64,000 bases of DNA from contig NC_086172.1 of assembly GCF_023053635.1 (NCBI RefSeq), positions 120,565,681 to 120,629,680 on the forward strand, read 5' to 3'. The first letter of the stretch is position 1. The number at the start of each line of letters is the position of its first letter. The translations under genes were made by a program, and so were the position numbers. The notes under the pieces were generated by a model that worked only from the letters and a program-made list of their open reading frames with translations, ran no database searches and was not told where the DNA came from. Below are positions 12,901-21,667 of the stretch, piece by piece. Origin of the DNA: Elgaria multicarinata webbii (Eukaryota > Chordata > Lepidosauria > Squamata > Anguidae).

Positions 12901-15900
12901 TTGTGAGATGTACTGATCAGCAGTCTAACTGCTGCATTTTGCACTTCTGGGTCAACTTCAAGGGCAGCCCCATGTGGAGTGCACTGCAGCAGTCTAATCG
13001 GGAAGTTACAAGTGCATCCATGGATCTGCATACTCATTCGCTGTATTCCTGATGCAGCTCTCAAAGGCCTTGCACCTACATAGCCCAGGGAGCAGAACCC
13101 ATACACAAAAGGGAGGTCTTAGCAAATTCTCAGGATAATCCTGGGGGTTTGCAGAAGTACAAAAAAAAACTCTAAGAAAAGGAAGGCTTCTCTCCAAATA
13201 TCCATGGAGTGATGAATGTGAACAGATGTGGTGGTGGGAGGACTGGATGGGAGCGAGAGTGGAATGGAGTGGCTGGAAATGAAAAACACTCAAAAATATA
13301 AAAAGGGTACAGAGAACCTCTCATGGTCTGGATAGGTCATTTCTTGGTTTACCCTGAGATGCTAACTTTAAATGTCCCAAGGACATAAGTGAAACTGCCC
13401 ACAAAAATTAATGCCAATATCCAAGATTTCAATATAGCTGGGATTTGGTATCAGTGTGTCCATCCCACTCCCAAATGGAGGGGGAAAAACCAAAACAGTG
13501 CAATGAGGACAGAGCATGCTCAGTGAACACAAAATGCTGACTGACTCCGTGTTGCAACATTTTATTGCAAGGCCCCACTTGCTTATTCCAATTGCAACAT
13601 CCTATCATGTTTTGACTGTCCCCTGAGGCCTGAACAGGTACTCCCTTCACCTCCAAGCCTTCAATGTTACCTCCCAACTTCTGATATTTGCCTAAACCCA
13701 TGAGCATTTGAGGACAAACCAAAAGCGGAAATGCTTGGGGAAGGAAAAAATAATCTATGTCAGAATTCATAGATTATGAATTCTGTGCTGCCCACCTGGA
13801 ATACAAACAGTCTTGATTTCAATGAAAATAAAACTGGGGCTTCCCCTGCTCTAGAGGGAATTACATAAAGGGCATTGCAGAATCCTGGAGTGAACCTTGT
13901 ACGTTACCAGATAAAAGGAAAAGGGAGGGGATTGTGAATGGCGTCGCTCACAGTATAAGTCAGAAGACTGCTTGAAGGCCATGGTAACTTTCAGAGTGGC
14001 GCAGTTCCCCATGCTGCAGCTTGCAAGCCGGGAAGGGCTGGCAGCTGCCCAAGATTTAATACGACAGCAGCTTCAGAATGAATGTGCCAACGGAGTGGAA
14101 AGCAAGAGCAAGGTTCTAGTCCCTGGGCATGGGAAACAGAGACTGTGCACCGCCCCTGCCTCTTGCACAGAGAATATTCTTACCACAGGAAGCGACTGCT
14201 GCAGCTCTTTCCGAAGGATCCAGTCGTTCAGCAGCACCAGCAAATTGGAGGCAGAATACACTGAGGAAGGGGGAGAAAGGCACAGGAAGAACAAGAATAC
14301 AGACCACAGGTTTTAAAAAAATGTCTCTTTCAGAAGATAAGCTGCAGTAAGAACAGTCATCACTGCCACCTCTGCAGATCTTTACCATTATGTGCAACCT
14401 TGGCCCTGCTCCATACTCCAGTGCAAAGGAACGAGAGCACAGTCAAGGTCAACCCTGTCCTCCGTATGATGCATCAATCAGTACTCTTAACTTCATCATC
14501 CTGAACACTATTTCAAAATGGTTATAATCTTGCTTATATTCTTCTGAATACCTTTGTCTTGAGCCATATTTCTAGCTCTAAGCAAACATTCTGTCCCTCA
14601 GAGTAAGATAGAAGAATGAACAGAAACGAAACAGATCAAGTATGACCAGATTTTTTTTAAAAAAAAATTAAGTATACAAAAGAGTGAGATTTATGAGAGC
14701 TGAGCATCATTTTCTCAGAGTGATATTAGCCGTCCCCTAGCAGATACTTGGGGGATCTGTATAGTAATACTTACAGTGTTTGCATGACAATGAATAATCT
14801 GAATTGATCCCAGGAATATTTGTCCCAGGAAATTCAATATTAAAAAGCTTGGAGGATAGTTAACTGAATCCAGCATTAATCAACAAAGCCAGTCATATCA
14901 GTTTCAAACCTAAAGAGCCAGCAATGTAGAGACATGAAACTTTGCAACAGACTGGGAAGAATTATCTTGTTTAGTTGATATGCAAGCCACTCTGGGAGCC
15001 TTTTAATATGTAGGAGCAGCATAAAAATATGCTCTGAGGAGCAGCATAAAAATATTTCAAATACATAAATAAGAATCCCTCTTTCAGCCACCCTTCCCCA
15101 ACCTGGTGCCCTCCAGATGTGCTGGATTACAGCCACCATCGTCTCCAGATGGCATGGTTAATGCTCATGCTGGATGGGGATGATGGGTGCTGTAGTTCCA
15201 ACACAACTGGAGGGTGCCAGATTAAGCTTCCACCTGTTCTTTCTCTTTAAGAGAATCCTCTCACGCCACCCTCTCCTGAAAAAGCCCAACAATCTCTACA
15301 TAACACAATTCTGGGGCCCCCACAGCAATTCTCCAGCACTACTTACCGAGCTCAGAGAGTTCATGAGAGTCAGAAAACCGGCCTAGAAAAGTAAGCACAG
15401 GTGAGACATAAGCCACTGTTACGTACTCTCTTGAAAACAGTCCAAACAGGTCTTCTCATAGGAATAGCAGTTGAAACTACTCTTACACAAAGACGCCAAC
15501 ATGTTGCTCAACCTGCCCTGAGTTTAAAATCAACAGTGGGAAATATTCTCTAAGTTAGTAACAGACCATGATTCGTCAATTTCCATCTTTTTCATCACAG
15601 CATTTTAGGAATGTAGCCCTAGGTTTTCCATTATATTTGACAGATATCGGGGGCCAGTGTGAATCTATGGCTTCAACAATATTGTCAGAACTAATTTAAA
15701 AACACTGTTGTTGTTTTTCAGATGATCCATGGGCAAATTACTTTGTTTTGGTTTCAATAGTTTCTTGATCCTGCTACCTTAATCATTTGGTGCCAGGATA
15801 TTAGAAAGACTGTCTCTTCCCATATGAACCTGGCCATAATTTAAGATTTTCTACAAAGGTCACCCCCAAGAGAGGTTAGGTTGGTGGGAACACAGAACAG

Positions 15901-17912
15901 GGCCTTTTTTGTGGCAGCACCCTGATTAAGGAATTCCCTCTCTATCTTTGCCTAGTTTTAGGTCTTTGATTAGGGTGGATTTTGAAGGGTTTTAAACAGC
16001 TTTACTCCACTCTCTGAATGTTTTAAAGATGGTTTGTTTTTAAGCAATAACAACAATGGTTTTCATGTGGAGTTGTTTTTAAAGTTGTATATCACATTGG
16101 GGACCCTTTTAATAAACACATAAAACAAATATCTTGGAACCATTTGGTTCCATCACCACCCTACTTAACGAAAAGAAACCCGGAGGAGGCCTTATATGGA
16201 AGAGAGATTGAAAACAGATTCCTGTGGGTGGAGGAATGTACTTTTTCTGCTTGACTCCATATATTGTGTACCAAACGAGAGATCATTTTAACCGAATTAC
16301 ATTACACCATCCTGTGACCACCACATCCTCCAGCAGGCAAACCTGTGACAGTCGGGGTAAGGGTGATCAGTAGACATTCTCTACTTGGACTTTCAAAGAG
16401 CTTTCCCTTACCATGGGCTCCTCAGAAAACTTAAACTATGGGACAAGAGGAAAGGCCTTCTTATGGATCGAAGAACAGGAAGCAGATGGGACGAATAAAC
16501 AGACATGCCAAGTTTGCGGGTGATACAGAATTATTTTAAACACAATTATTTAGTACGCTAGGAATAAACTCCAAAATGATTTCTCAACACCAAATAACAA
16601 AATGGTGAGGGAAATTCAGTTTTAAGTAGATATTAAGTGATGCACATAAGGGGCAAAAAAATCCCAATATCACCTACATACCGATGTAAGTCTGAACTGG
16701 TTGTGACAATCCCAGAAAGAGATGTTGGGATTGTGTTGTAATATCTACACAGCAAAAGAGTAAAAGCTCTTGTTTGGGACTGGGGTGGGGTGGGGAATAA
16801 AAATAAACTGGCATGTATCCCAACACCTTTATCAACAGTGTTTTCACATCAGGAATACTGTGTATAGTTCTACTCAGACTCAAATAGGACACTGTAGAGC
16901 TAGAACAGGCTAGTGTGTTTGAAGCTTTTAATTGGGGGTGGGAGGGCAGTATCCAATACTAGTGCTGCACTTCCGCTCATTCCATTGCCAGGAATGGAAG
17001 CACTATGATGCCCTAGACCTTGGTCAGATCCAGCAGGGCTCTTTTTAGGTTCTTATGGATTGGAAAGCAACCTGCCCTACTGCTACTCAAGGCTGCAACC
17101 AAAGTGATCAGCTGAGAGCAAAGGATTAGAGCTATCCTGCAGCACCCAGTGTAATCTGAGCACTTTCTAAATGGGAGTGTCTTCAACTAGTGATTTGGCT
17201 TGGATGCTGCAAGCACTTGACACGTACTAGATAAAGCTGCAGACTGCAGTGAAAAAGGCTGGTTACAAAAATCCCACAACCCCGCCCCACCCCTGGGTCC
17301 AATAACAGGCTGCGGAGGAAAGAACTCTCCTCAAAATCTAGAGCAACGCTCAAAAGATGAAGACAACCTTCCCCAATGTGCTGCCCACCATGGCTGTACT
17401 GGCTGGAGAATGATGGGACTTGTAGTCCAACACATCTGGTGGGGGGACGGCTGGATTAGGAGAAGTGACACAACAGCCATTTCCTCTGCCGTTGCAGGCT
17501 GCCACTTTCTATCAAGGCAGAGCTCCCATTTATTTGACAGCTGTGTGGCAGGCAGAAGTACAGCAGGTGACGCTTTCTCCGCATCACCGTATGCTTCCGA
17601 GCTGGGGGAAACTTATGTACTGTACACGACTCCTGCCAGGTAGGAATGGGGGAATCAAAGCAAGACACGCGCGTAGGAAGCTTGCCCCACAACTACTGGC
17701 AGGACGGAGAAGGAAGGCTCAGGGGCCCCCCTCCCCGCGCTTTCCCTCTCCCAGGGTCATCCTGCCCCCATCATACCTGGCAACAGGTAGGAGAGCCCGC
17801 GCACGGTGCTCTCTAGCTGGGCAGTGGCCGCCGGATGCCGCTTCACGTAATCCTGATAGCGGGCGCACAGGTGCCGCAGCCTCCCTAGCGGCCCCTGCGC
17901 GGATCCAGCCAT
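3925..17912 (-). CDS. PEX16: PEX16, peroxisomal membrane biogenesis factor, complete 11-exon gene
   Basis: PEX16 is a polytopic peroxisomal membrane protein. It recruits PEX3 and supports PEX19-dependent insertion of other peroxisomal membrane proteins at the ER or peroxisome; loss causes Zellweger-spectrum disease in human. Eleven coding exons (17777-17912, 15347-15382, 14184-14260, 10766-10899, 10114-10214, 8898-8978, 8277-8429, 6242-6314, 5486-5605, 5241-5305, 3925-3983) total 1035 nt, that is 344 residues plus TGA; human has 336. Phases agree at every junction. Family signatures are [17 protein letters not shown] near residue 19, [13 protein letters not shown] at 58, [10 protein letters not shown] at 191, [20 protein letters not shown] near 282 and the end [16 protein letters not shown] hydrophobic segment lies at about 118-142 and a weaker one at about 231-262, matching the two membrane spans known for the family. 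All introns are GT-AG except intron 9, which is GC-AG. The gene starts in a CpG-rich region and is divergent from LARGE2. Confidence 0.96.
4039..4363. mobile_element. hAT-like non-autonomous element in PEX16 intron 10
   Basis: Starts CAGGGCTGGGAAATCTCAG and ends GAGGTTCCTCATCCCTG, so the ends are inverted repeats of the CAGGGGTGGGGAACC type known from hAT elements. Flanks CCTTACAG and CCTTAATG form an 8-bp target duplication with two mismatches. A related copy lies at 11448-11755. No coding capacity. Confidence 0.75.
4566..4680. mobile_element. Palindromic MITE (GGGGAACC...CCAGATG family)
   Basis: Left arm GGGTGGGGAACCTCTGGGCC is mirrored by right arm CACAGATTCCCCACCTCTGG, with CCATCATCCCCATG near the centre. 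This hairpin family recurs at 9174, 15091, 17367, 20051, 21541, 32147, 42801, 56660 and 59795. Confidence 0.7.
4815..4862. repeat. (GT)n/(GA)n microsatellite
   Basis: GTGTGTGTGAGTGTGTG is followed by about 11 GA units. It lies in PEX16 intron 10. Confidence 0.95.
5241..5305 (-). CDS. PEX16: PEX16 coding exon 10
   Basis: Acceptor CCTTTAG|GGGC and donor ACCC|GTAAGT. The first base completes Glu304. It then encodes [20 protein letters not shown] plus T. It matches human [21 protein letters not shown]. Confidence 0.95.
5486..5605 (-). CDS. PEX16: PEX16 coding exon 9, ends at a GC donor
   Basis: Acceptor TTCTGCAG|C. Encodes [20 protein letters not shown] and [19 protein letters not shown]. The reading frame and the human protein (FSEARIL) require the exon to end at TCTGA with intron start GCAAGT. 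The nearby GT (CAA|GTATCC) would break the frame to exon 10. The donor is therefore GC rather than GT. Confidence 0.93.
5891..6016. mobile_element. Short TIR MITE, second copy
   Basis: Ends CAGGGCGAGATCCACACCAA and GTGTAGATCCTGCCCAG are inverted repeats. The centre GGGCCCCAACAGTTGTCAC matches the copy at 1512. It sits in PEX16 intron 8, between exons 8 and 9. Confidence 0.75.
6242..6314 (-). CDS. PEX16: PEX16 coding exon 8
   Basis: Acceptor TTCATAG|TG and donor ACAAG|GTCAGT. Encodes [20 protein letters not shown] plus DIT; human has [23 protein letters not shown]. It is phase 1 in and phase 2 out. This is the second membrane-associated region. Confidence 0.94.
6665..7860 (-). mobile_element. 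L2-type LINE fragment with reverse transcriptase remnants
   Basis: The minus strand encodes RT motifs: [20 protein letters not shown] (motif A region, near 7690-7630), [13 protein letters not shown] and [10 protein letters not shown] (motif C, near 7480), then [17 protein letters not shown] in a shifted frame. Their order and spacing fit the L2/jockey RT. The reading frame is shifted after the YADD box, and the 5' part is missing or too diverged to read; a weakly similar stretch may continue to about 8110. Located in PEX16 intron 7, antisense to plus and co-oriented with PEX16. Confidence 0.8.
8277..8429 (-). CDS. PEX16: PEX16 coding exon 7
   Basis: Acceptor ATTTCAG|CC and donor CCACT|GTATCC. 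Encodes 50 residues including [15 protein letters not shown] and [20 protein letters not shown]. Human has [15 protein letters not shown] and [20 protein letters not shown]. The donor is weaker than the others, but phase fits exon 8. Confidence 0.94.
8518..8830. mobile_element. Palindromic MITE of the TTAACC/GGGTTA family
   Basis: Contains GTGTGGGTTACGCAAGGGTT, AACAACCCTCAGCTAACCATGG and later CTTAAATAATCCATGGTGGG. These are inverted echoes of each other. Similar blocks recur at 27278, 31036 and 49885. No coding capacity. Ends are not sharply defined. Confidence 0.6.
8898..8978 (-). CDS. PEX16: PEX16 coding exon 6
   Basis: Acceptor CTGACAG|AC and donor AGCA|GTAAGT. Encodes [20 protein letters not shown] and VRSLDS. 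It aligns with human SYVGKRSNRVVRTLQ; the start of this loop is the most divergent part of the protein. Confidence 0.93.
9174..9301. mobile_element. Palindromic MITE (TTGGACTGCAATTCCCAGC family)
   Basis: TGTTGGACTGCAATTCCCAG is inverted in TGGGAGTTACATTCCAACA, with GGCCATGCTGGCTAGGGCTG at the centre. A second, half copy lies at about 9451-9510 (GGGAGTTGTAGTTCAAACAT). PEX16 intron 5. Confidence 0.7.
9625..10060 (-). mobile_element. CR1-type LINE 3' fragment
   Basis: Reads antisense on plus: CTGCTGGATCAGACCGAGGG, CCATCCAGTCCAGCACTCTG, CCTCTGATCCTGGAGGAAGC, ATTTATCCAACCCCCTTTTA. These are the reverse complement of blocks in the sense copy at 40432-41040. It is a 5'-truncated copy close to PEX16 exon 5. 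Confidence 0.8.
10114..10214 (-). CDS. PEX16: PEX16 coding exon 5
   Basis: Acceptor CCGCAG|A and donor CAAG|GTAAGT. Encodes [20 protein letters not shown] and [13 protein letters not shown]. The leucine-rich stretch is the main hydrophobic span of the protein. Residues match human AVLRMLLLLWFKAG closely. Confidence 0.95.
10766..10899 (-). CDS. PEX16: PEX16 coding exon 4
   Basis: Acceptor CTTTGTAG|CCC and donor GCCAA|GTGAGT. Encodes [20 protein letters not shown] and [15 protein letters not shown] followed by the first part of the hydrophobic segment AVIVLIQLA. It ends in phase 2 and exon 5 supplies the last base of Lys128. Confidence 0.95.
11132..11369 (-). mobile_element. MIR/CORE-like SINE
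   Basis: Full-length antisense copy: tail ATTTATATCCTGCCTTTTTT, CORE CCAAAGTCACCCAGTGGG, and tRNA-like head ending CCACTATGCCACACTGGCTC. PEX16 intron 3. Confidence 0.85.
11448..11755. mobile_element. hAT-like non-autonomous element
   Basis: Starts CAGGGGTGCTGAGCC and ends CAACCTCCCTG. Shares GGACTTAGTTACTGGCCAG, CAGCCCTCAGGCTTCAACCT and overall layout with 4039-4363. Flanking GCATCTAC and CTATATAC agree at five of eight bases and could be a decayed target duplication. Confidence 0.65.
11804..12013 (-). mobile_element. MIR/CORE-like SINE
   Basis: Antisense copy with tail TTATTACATTTATAGCCCACC and head ACACCACACTGGCTCTTGG. More diverged than the copy at 11132, with small deletions in the CORE part. 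Confidence 0.8.
12041..12062. repeat. (GT)n microsatellite
   Basis: About ten GT units with one interruption, in PEX16 intron 3. Confidence 0.9.
12361..13060 (-). mobile_element. L2-type LINE 3' end
   Basis: The minus strand encodes [33 protein letters not shown], then in another frame [20 protein letters not shown] and [18 protein letters not shown]. This is the usual C-terminal region of L2-clade reverse transcriptases. An A-rich tail with AATTAAACC blocks follows toward 12480. It is 5'-truncated and frame-shifted. PEX16 intron 3. Confidence 0.85.
13061..14183. other. PEX16 intron 3 remainder
   Basis: Mostly unique-looking intronic sequence between the L2 fragment and exon 3. I see no exon, RNA gene or clear repeat in it. 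Confidence 0.5.
14184..14260 (-). CDS. PEX16: PEX16 coding exon 3
   Basis: Acceptor CCTCAG|TG and donor CCTGTG|GTAAGA. Encodes the end of Val58 and [20 protein letters not shown] plus QSLPV. It matches the human segment closely, with Gly replaced by Trp after LLND. Confidence 0.95.
15091..15223. mobile_element. Palindromic MITE (CCTGGTGCCCTCCAGATGT family)
   Basis: CCCAACCTGGTGCCCTCCAG is mirrored by ACAACTGGAGGGTGCCAG, giving a hairpin of about 130 bp. PEX16 intron 2, about 120 bp from microexon 2. Confidence 0.8.
15347..15382 (-). CDS. PEX16: PEX16 coding exon 2 (36-nt microexon)
   Basis: Acceptor TTCTAG|GC and donor CTCG|GTAAGT. Completes Gly46 and adds [11 protein letters not shown], equal to human [11 protein letters not shown]. 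Phase 1 in and phase 1 out fit exons 1 and 3 exactly. Confidence 0.95.
15870..16132 (+). mobile_element. L2-like LINE 3' end
   Basis: GGGAACACAGAACAGGGCC, TTAGGTCTTTGATTAGGGTG and a T-rich stretch ending CCTTTTAATAAACACATAAA resemble the sense 3' ends at 19349 and 60868. Heavily decayed. Confidence 0.55.
16270..17057 (+). mobile_element. Decayed CR1-like LINE remnants
   Basis: GCCAAGTTTGCGGGTGATAC resembles the CR1 RT block around FADDT. CACTGTAGAGCTAGAACAGG and CCTTGGTCAGATCCAGCAGG match the sense CR1 copies at 40432 and 41678. Many gaps; the extent is approximate. PEX16 intron 1. Confidence 0.55.
17367..17455. mobile_element. Palindromic MITE, short copy
   Basis: CCTTCCCCAATGTGCTGCCC and GTAGTCCAACACATCTGGTG mark the two arms, with GATGGGACTTGTAG in the right arm. 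PEX16 intron 1. Confidence 0.65.
17777..17912 (-). CDS. PEX16: PEX16 coding exon 1
   Basis: Starts at ATG 17912-17910 in a strong Kozak context (GGCAGCCATGG). Encodes residues 1-45 and the first base of Gly46, with [18 protein letters not shown] and RGLSYLLPG. It begins [12 protein letters not shown], making the N-terminus about ten residues longer than human MEKL. The donor is CCAG|GTATGA. The frame remains open upstream, but that stretch has no family similarity and looks like GC-rich 5' UTR. Confidence 0.95.
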
Positions 17913-18620
17913 GGCTGCCCAGAAAGAGAGACGCCCCGCTCCCCCCGCCCCGCTTCCAAGCCGCTCCGAGGACTCCAGACCGCGCACGCGCGCTTCCGGG
18001 TCGGGCTTTGATCTCCTTGAGCCGCGCCCCCTCTCCTTCTCCCTCTCTTCCCCCCAACGCTGCGCTTGCGCAACGCCTGATCTGCAGACGAAGCGAGTCG
18101 AGCGCCGAGCGAAAGAACGAGACAGGGCAAATGAGCTGAGCGCAGAGCGGCTCAGACGAGCGGGCGCCGGCTTGGAGGAGAGGTTTGGCACTGTAAAGGG
18201 CTGAGGCAGAAGGCGGAGAGGAGAGCGCGAGTGCAGCGCGCCCCTCAGCCGGGCGTGAGTATTGCGGGCGCGCTCCGTCGCCGGCTCCTTGCAGAGAACG
18301 CCCGGGGGCTTCCCGCCTCTCCAGGGCTGGCTGCTGAGGGACAGGCAGCCCGTTCTTCAGTGAGACCCGGCTGAGGAAGCAGTCGGAGCTTGGTGCAGCG
18401 GCTGCTGCTCCTCCGTGCCTCCCGTGGTGGCTACCTCTGGCTTGCAGCAGGCGCCTCGCCGGCGGGCGCAGCTCTGGCGTGACGGGCTGGGGAAAGCGTG
18501 TGGTGGACGTGAGCCTGGACGGGGAGGATGTGCCAGGCGGCGGCGTCGCCCCTCCTTCCTCTTGACGCCTGCAGCAGGTGGCCAGTTGGCCAACCCCGTT
18601 TTTGAGAGGGCATTTGGGGT
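17913..18620 (-). promoter_or_regulatory. PEX16: CpG-rich PEX16 promoter and 5' UTR
   Basis: The 700 bp upstream of the PEX16 ATG are visibly rich in C, G and CpG, unlike the flanks, and have no TATA box near the gene. Sites that can be read: a GC box CCCCGCCCCG at about 17943, an ETS-like CTTCCGG at 17993, and NRF1-like TGCGCTTGCGCA at 18061. Long open frames on both strands here are a side effect of GC richness. A donor-like GGGC|GTGAGT on the plus strand at 18254 could belong to a divergent transcript. Confidence 0.8.
18061..18072. promoter_or_regulatory. NRF1-like site
   Basis: TGCGCTTGCGCA differs at one position from the palindromic NRF1 consensus. It lies 150 bp upstream of the PEX16 start codon. 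NRF1 sites are common in CpG-island promoters; binding is inferred. Confidence 0.45.
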
Positions 18621-18977
18621 GCGTGTGTGGCAACAATGAGAGGCAGGCTGGGAAAGAATCCACCACCCCCTTCTTCCCTTCCTCACATCTTAATATGACC
18701 CCCTCTCCCCCCACCCCGCGGACGGAGGCTACCTCCTGTCCCTGAAAGGTAAAAAAAGAACAAGGTGCCTTCCGTTTCCTAGTGTTATTTTAACATGCAG
18801 CGCCTGGCACGCCGTTTGGTGGCGCCATGCGTTAAAACCCGAAGTAATAATAGCTCCAGCTGGAGTAAGAGTTCTATTGCTGGCAATAGTGATAGTTCCC
18901 TTTCAAGTAACTGCTACGTCAGAAATCGGCGTTTCCCCCTCCCTCCTTTGTGCTGATCGCACCGCTTTATTTATTTC

Positions 18978-19095
18978 CAGAGGGGTTAGCCGTGTTAGTC
19001 TGTTGCAGCAAGAATAACAAAGAGTTTTGTGGCACGTTAAGGAATAGCACATTCTGGCATAACCTTTCATGGACACTTGTCTGCTTCATCGGATG
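18978..19095 (+). mobile_element. Interspersed repeat (GTTAGTCTGTTGCAGCA family)
   Basis: GGTTAGCCGTGTTAGTCTGT, GAGTTTTGTGGCACGTTAAG and CATGGACACTTGTCTGCTTC are blocks of a repeat common in reptile genomes. A second copy is at 46938-47145. I cannot fix its class from sequence alone. Confidence 0.6.
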
Positions 19096-19348
19096 CCATT
19101 TATGTATTTAGAATATGCAGGGCTGCAATCCTAAGCATGCATCTTTGGAAATAAATCTCGCTAACATCAATGTATCTTACTTTCAAGTAGATAGGGTGTG
19201 AGCCATTGAGTCTCCTGTGTACTGGCTAAGTTCTAATAAGAGATATCTAAAGGTTCCAGACTGCTTGTAAACTCTGCATCTAATCCTTCTTTACTGGGCT
19301 AAATTCAAGTCTATGGCTACTCAGTGGTGAATTCATTCTGAATATGCT

Positions 19349-19742
19349 CAAGGAAGCTCATAATATATTGAGCTTTCTCAATATATTGGGGGCTTTCTCC
19401 GCTGTGGCACCCCGGTTGTGGAACGAGCTCCCCAGAGAGGTCCGCTTGGCGCCTACACTGTACTGCTTTCGTCGCCAGCTGAAGACCTTTTTATTCACTC
19501 AGTATTTTAACACTTAATTTTAACTTAAATTTAAATTTTACTGTTTTAACTCTGTATTTTAATCCTATATCAACTTTGCTGTGTGGTTTTATCCTGGTTG
19601 CGCTTTTTATACTGTATTTCGTAATTGTGTTTTAAACTGTTGGGTGTTTTACTGTGGTTTTAATTTTTGTGAACCGCCCAGAGAGCTTCGGCTATTGGGC
19701 GGTATAAAAATGTAATAAATAAATAAATAAATAAATAAATAT
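19349..19742 (+). mobile_element. L2-type LINE 3' end with (AAAT)n tail
   Basis: Sense strand reads like the end of an L2 ORF2 (CCGGTTGTGGAACGAGCTCC gives LWNELP-like residues, with FRRQLKTFLF following). A T-rich 3' UTR comes next, then GAACCGCCCAGAGAGCTTCG and GGGCGGTATAAAAATG, ending in AATAAATAAATAAATAAATA. It is one of the cleanest 3' ends in the window, so fairly young. Confidence 0.85.
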
Positions 19743-20050
19743 ATTTTACAGCTTACAAGTGTAGCAACTCAGTAGCACCATGGCTCTGAAAAGCAGTGAT
19801 ACCACTAGTCTAGTGAGCATCCTGGTTGACCAGGGATTTTAACCCATGGAAAATGAACCTTGCGAATGCTTGAAGTGGAGAAAAGACATGAGTCTTCAGT
19901 GAAATGTCTCCTTAAGAGTGCAATCTTATGCGTGTTTAAACAGAAAAACTTCCTACGACTCCCAGCTGGTTGTGAAGTGCTGGCAGTGGCAAGATTTTTC
20001 TCTGTCTAAATACACATAGGATTGTGCCCTAAGATATTTTTTGTATCTCT

Positions 20051-20197
20051 GAGAGTAGGGGTGGGCAGAAAGTAGGTCTCTAGATGATTTGGACTTAAGC
20101 TCTCACAAGCCCCTGCCAGCATGGCCAATAGTCACAAAGGCTGGGGGTTGAGATCCAAAACACCTGGAGGTCTACTTTCTGCCCCCTTCTGCTCTAG
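20051..20197. mobile_element. Palindromic MITE (TAGGGGTGGGCAGAAAGTAGG)
   Basis: Left arm GGGGTGGGCAGAAAGTAGGT is mirrored by right arm CTACTTTCTGCCCCCTTC. The centre has GCCAGCATGGCCAATAG, as in the other hairpin MITEs. Confidence 0.8.
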
Positions 20198-20844
20198 AGG
20201 AATTCTGTGACACATAAGTAGCTAGGAAGGGCATGTGCTGCATCTCTGGATGCAAGCCTGCTTTCCCCAAAGGGAAGACGAGAGAAAGCAGACTGTGAAC
20301 AAAGTGCTGGAAATTGAAGTGTGTGTTAGCGATAGGTACCCCTCCTATCATCTCTGTTTGTATTGCAATTGTGTGCCAGGACCACCCTGATCACACCATC
20401 TTCTGTTAGGACAAACCTCATGAAACCCCTCTCTCTTCCCAAGTTTCACCCTTTTAAGTTGTTGGTGCTTGTCTTTATTTTTTAAGTGTTCTTTTTCATT
20501 TTCCTGTTCCCTAGTAACAAGAAGAAATGGGCTTATCGAGGGAGCACTGTATATCAGTCCTTTCTGAAGTACTCCTACTTCGTTTGAAAGTAATATACAG
20601 AGGTGGAGGCAATAAAAGTGGTTAAGGTTTTGTAGCTACAAAAAAGAGTAAGGAACTTGTGGAATCTTAAAAACAAATTTTATTTCTTTGCAGAGTTAGG
20701 CATGCCTCTCTGAATAAATAAACACTGGACGTTTTTAATCTGCCCAATAACCAACGTGCTCTAGATTATGAAAGGTTAAAAGAATAAAATACAAGCCAAA
20801 TAATATTGGGTATGACTGAATTGCAATTCTATGCATACTCACAT

Positions 20845-20998
20845 TTATTACATTTTATCCTGTTCTTCCAAGGAGTTCAGGACACTGTACACGGTTCTCT
20901 GCACTTGCCCCCTGCCCTTTTATCCTCCCAACTGATGAGATAGGCTAGACTTGAAAGAAGGTGGCTGGCCCAAGGTCACTCAGTGAGCTTCCTTGTTT
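20845..20998 (-). mobile_element. MIR/CORE-like SINE, partial
   Basis: TTATTACATTTTATCCTGTT, CTCCCAACTGATGAGATAGG and GGCCCAAGGTCACTCAGTGA correspond to tail and CORE. The tRNA-like head is missing. Confidence 0.65.
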
Positions 20999-21540
20999 CT
21001 CTGGTTATAGCGTAACATTAATCACTATTGATACAAAGCTGGCACTTACGCCTGACTAACTATGGATAGGATCAAGCTGTATCTCATTTATTACAGCATA
21101 AACTTTCTGGGCAAAAGCCCACTTTATGCAGCTGCTGAACTATTTTTAATCTGTTCTCAATTCTGTAATACAATCTACAGTTAAAATAGACTAAAACAGG
21201 AGTATCAAATGAGAACTCCCCTTACCCCACTACAGAACTTTAAAAGAAAAAGATTACCAAGTGAACAAGGAGGATCAGGAATTGCTTTCACATACGTTGC
21301 ATAGGATTGTGCTGAACTTATATGAAGTGCCACCTGCCAACTCTGCCTGTTCAATTTGGAAAAAAAAAGCCAGAAGAGATTTGTTCTTTAGTATTGCTGG
21401 TGTTCCACCAGCACTGAACATACTTCCAGAAAGTTGGGAGCGAACCTCCCAAATTTCTTTGCTTCTAAATGATGGAGGAGGGGAACCTAAGTAGGCTCAA
21501 ATAGATGTAAGTGTATTTATGTAAGAAAGTTTAATTAGTT

Positions 21541-21667
21541 CAGGGATGGGGAATGTGTGGCCTCCAGATGTTGGATTCCAACTCCTATCTGCCCCAGCCA
21601 ACATGGCCAATCGTCATTTGATAGTGAGGCTCTAGTAATATCTGGAGGGGTACGGGTCCCCACCACT
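21541..21667. mobile_element. Palindromic MITE
   Basis: CAGGGATGGGGAATGTGTGG and CCTCCAGATGTTGG in the left arm match TATCTGGAGGGG and GGGTCCCCACCACTG in the right arm. The centre is CCCAGCCAACATGGCC. Confidence 0.75.

Noticed and set aside
17719-18714. Very long open frame (331 codons) on the minus strand over the PEX16 promoter
   Set aside because: It is in a different frame from PEX16 exon 1, has low-complexity Arg/Ala/Gly/Pro content and coincides with a CpG island; no domain is visible.
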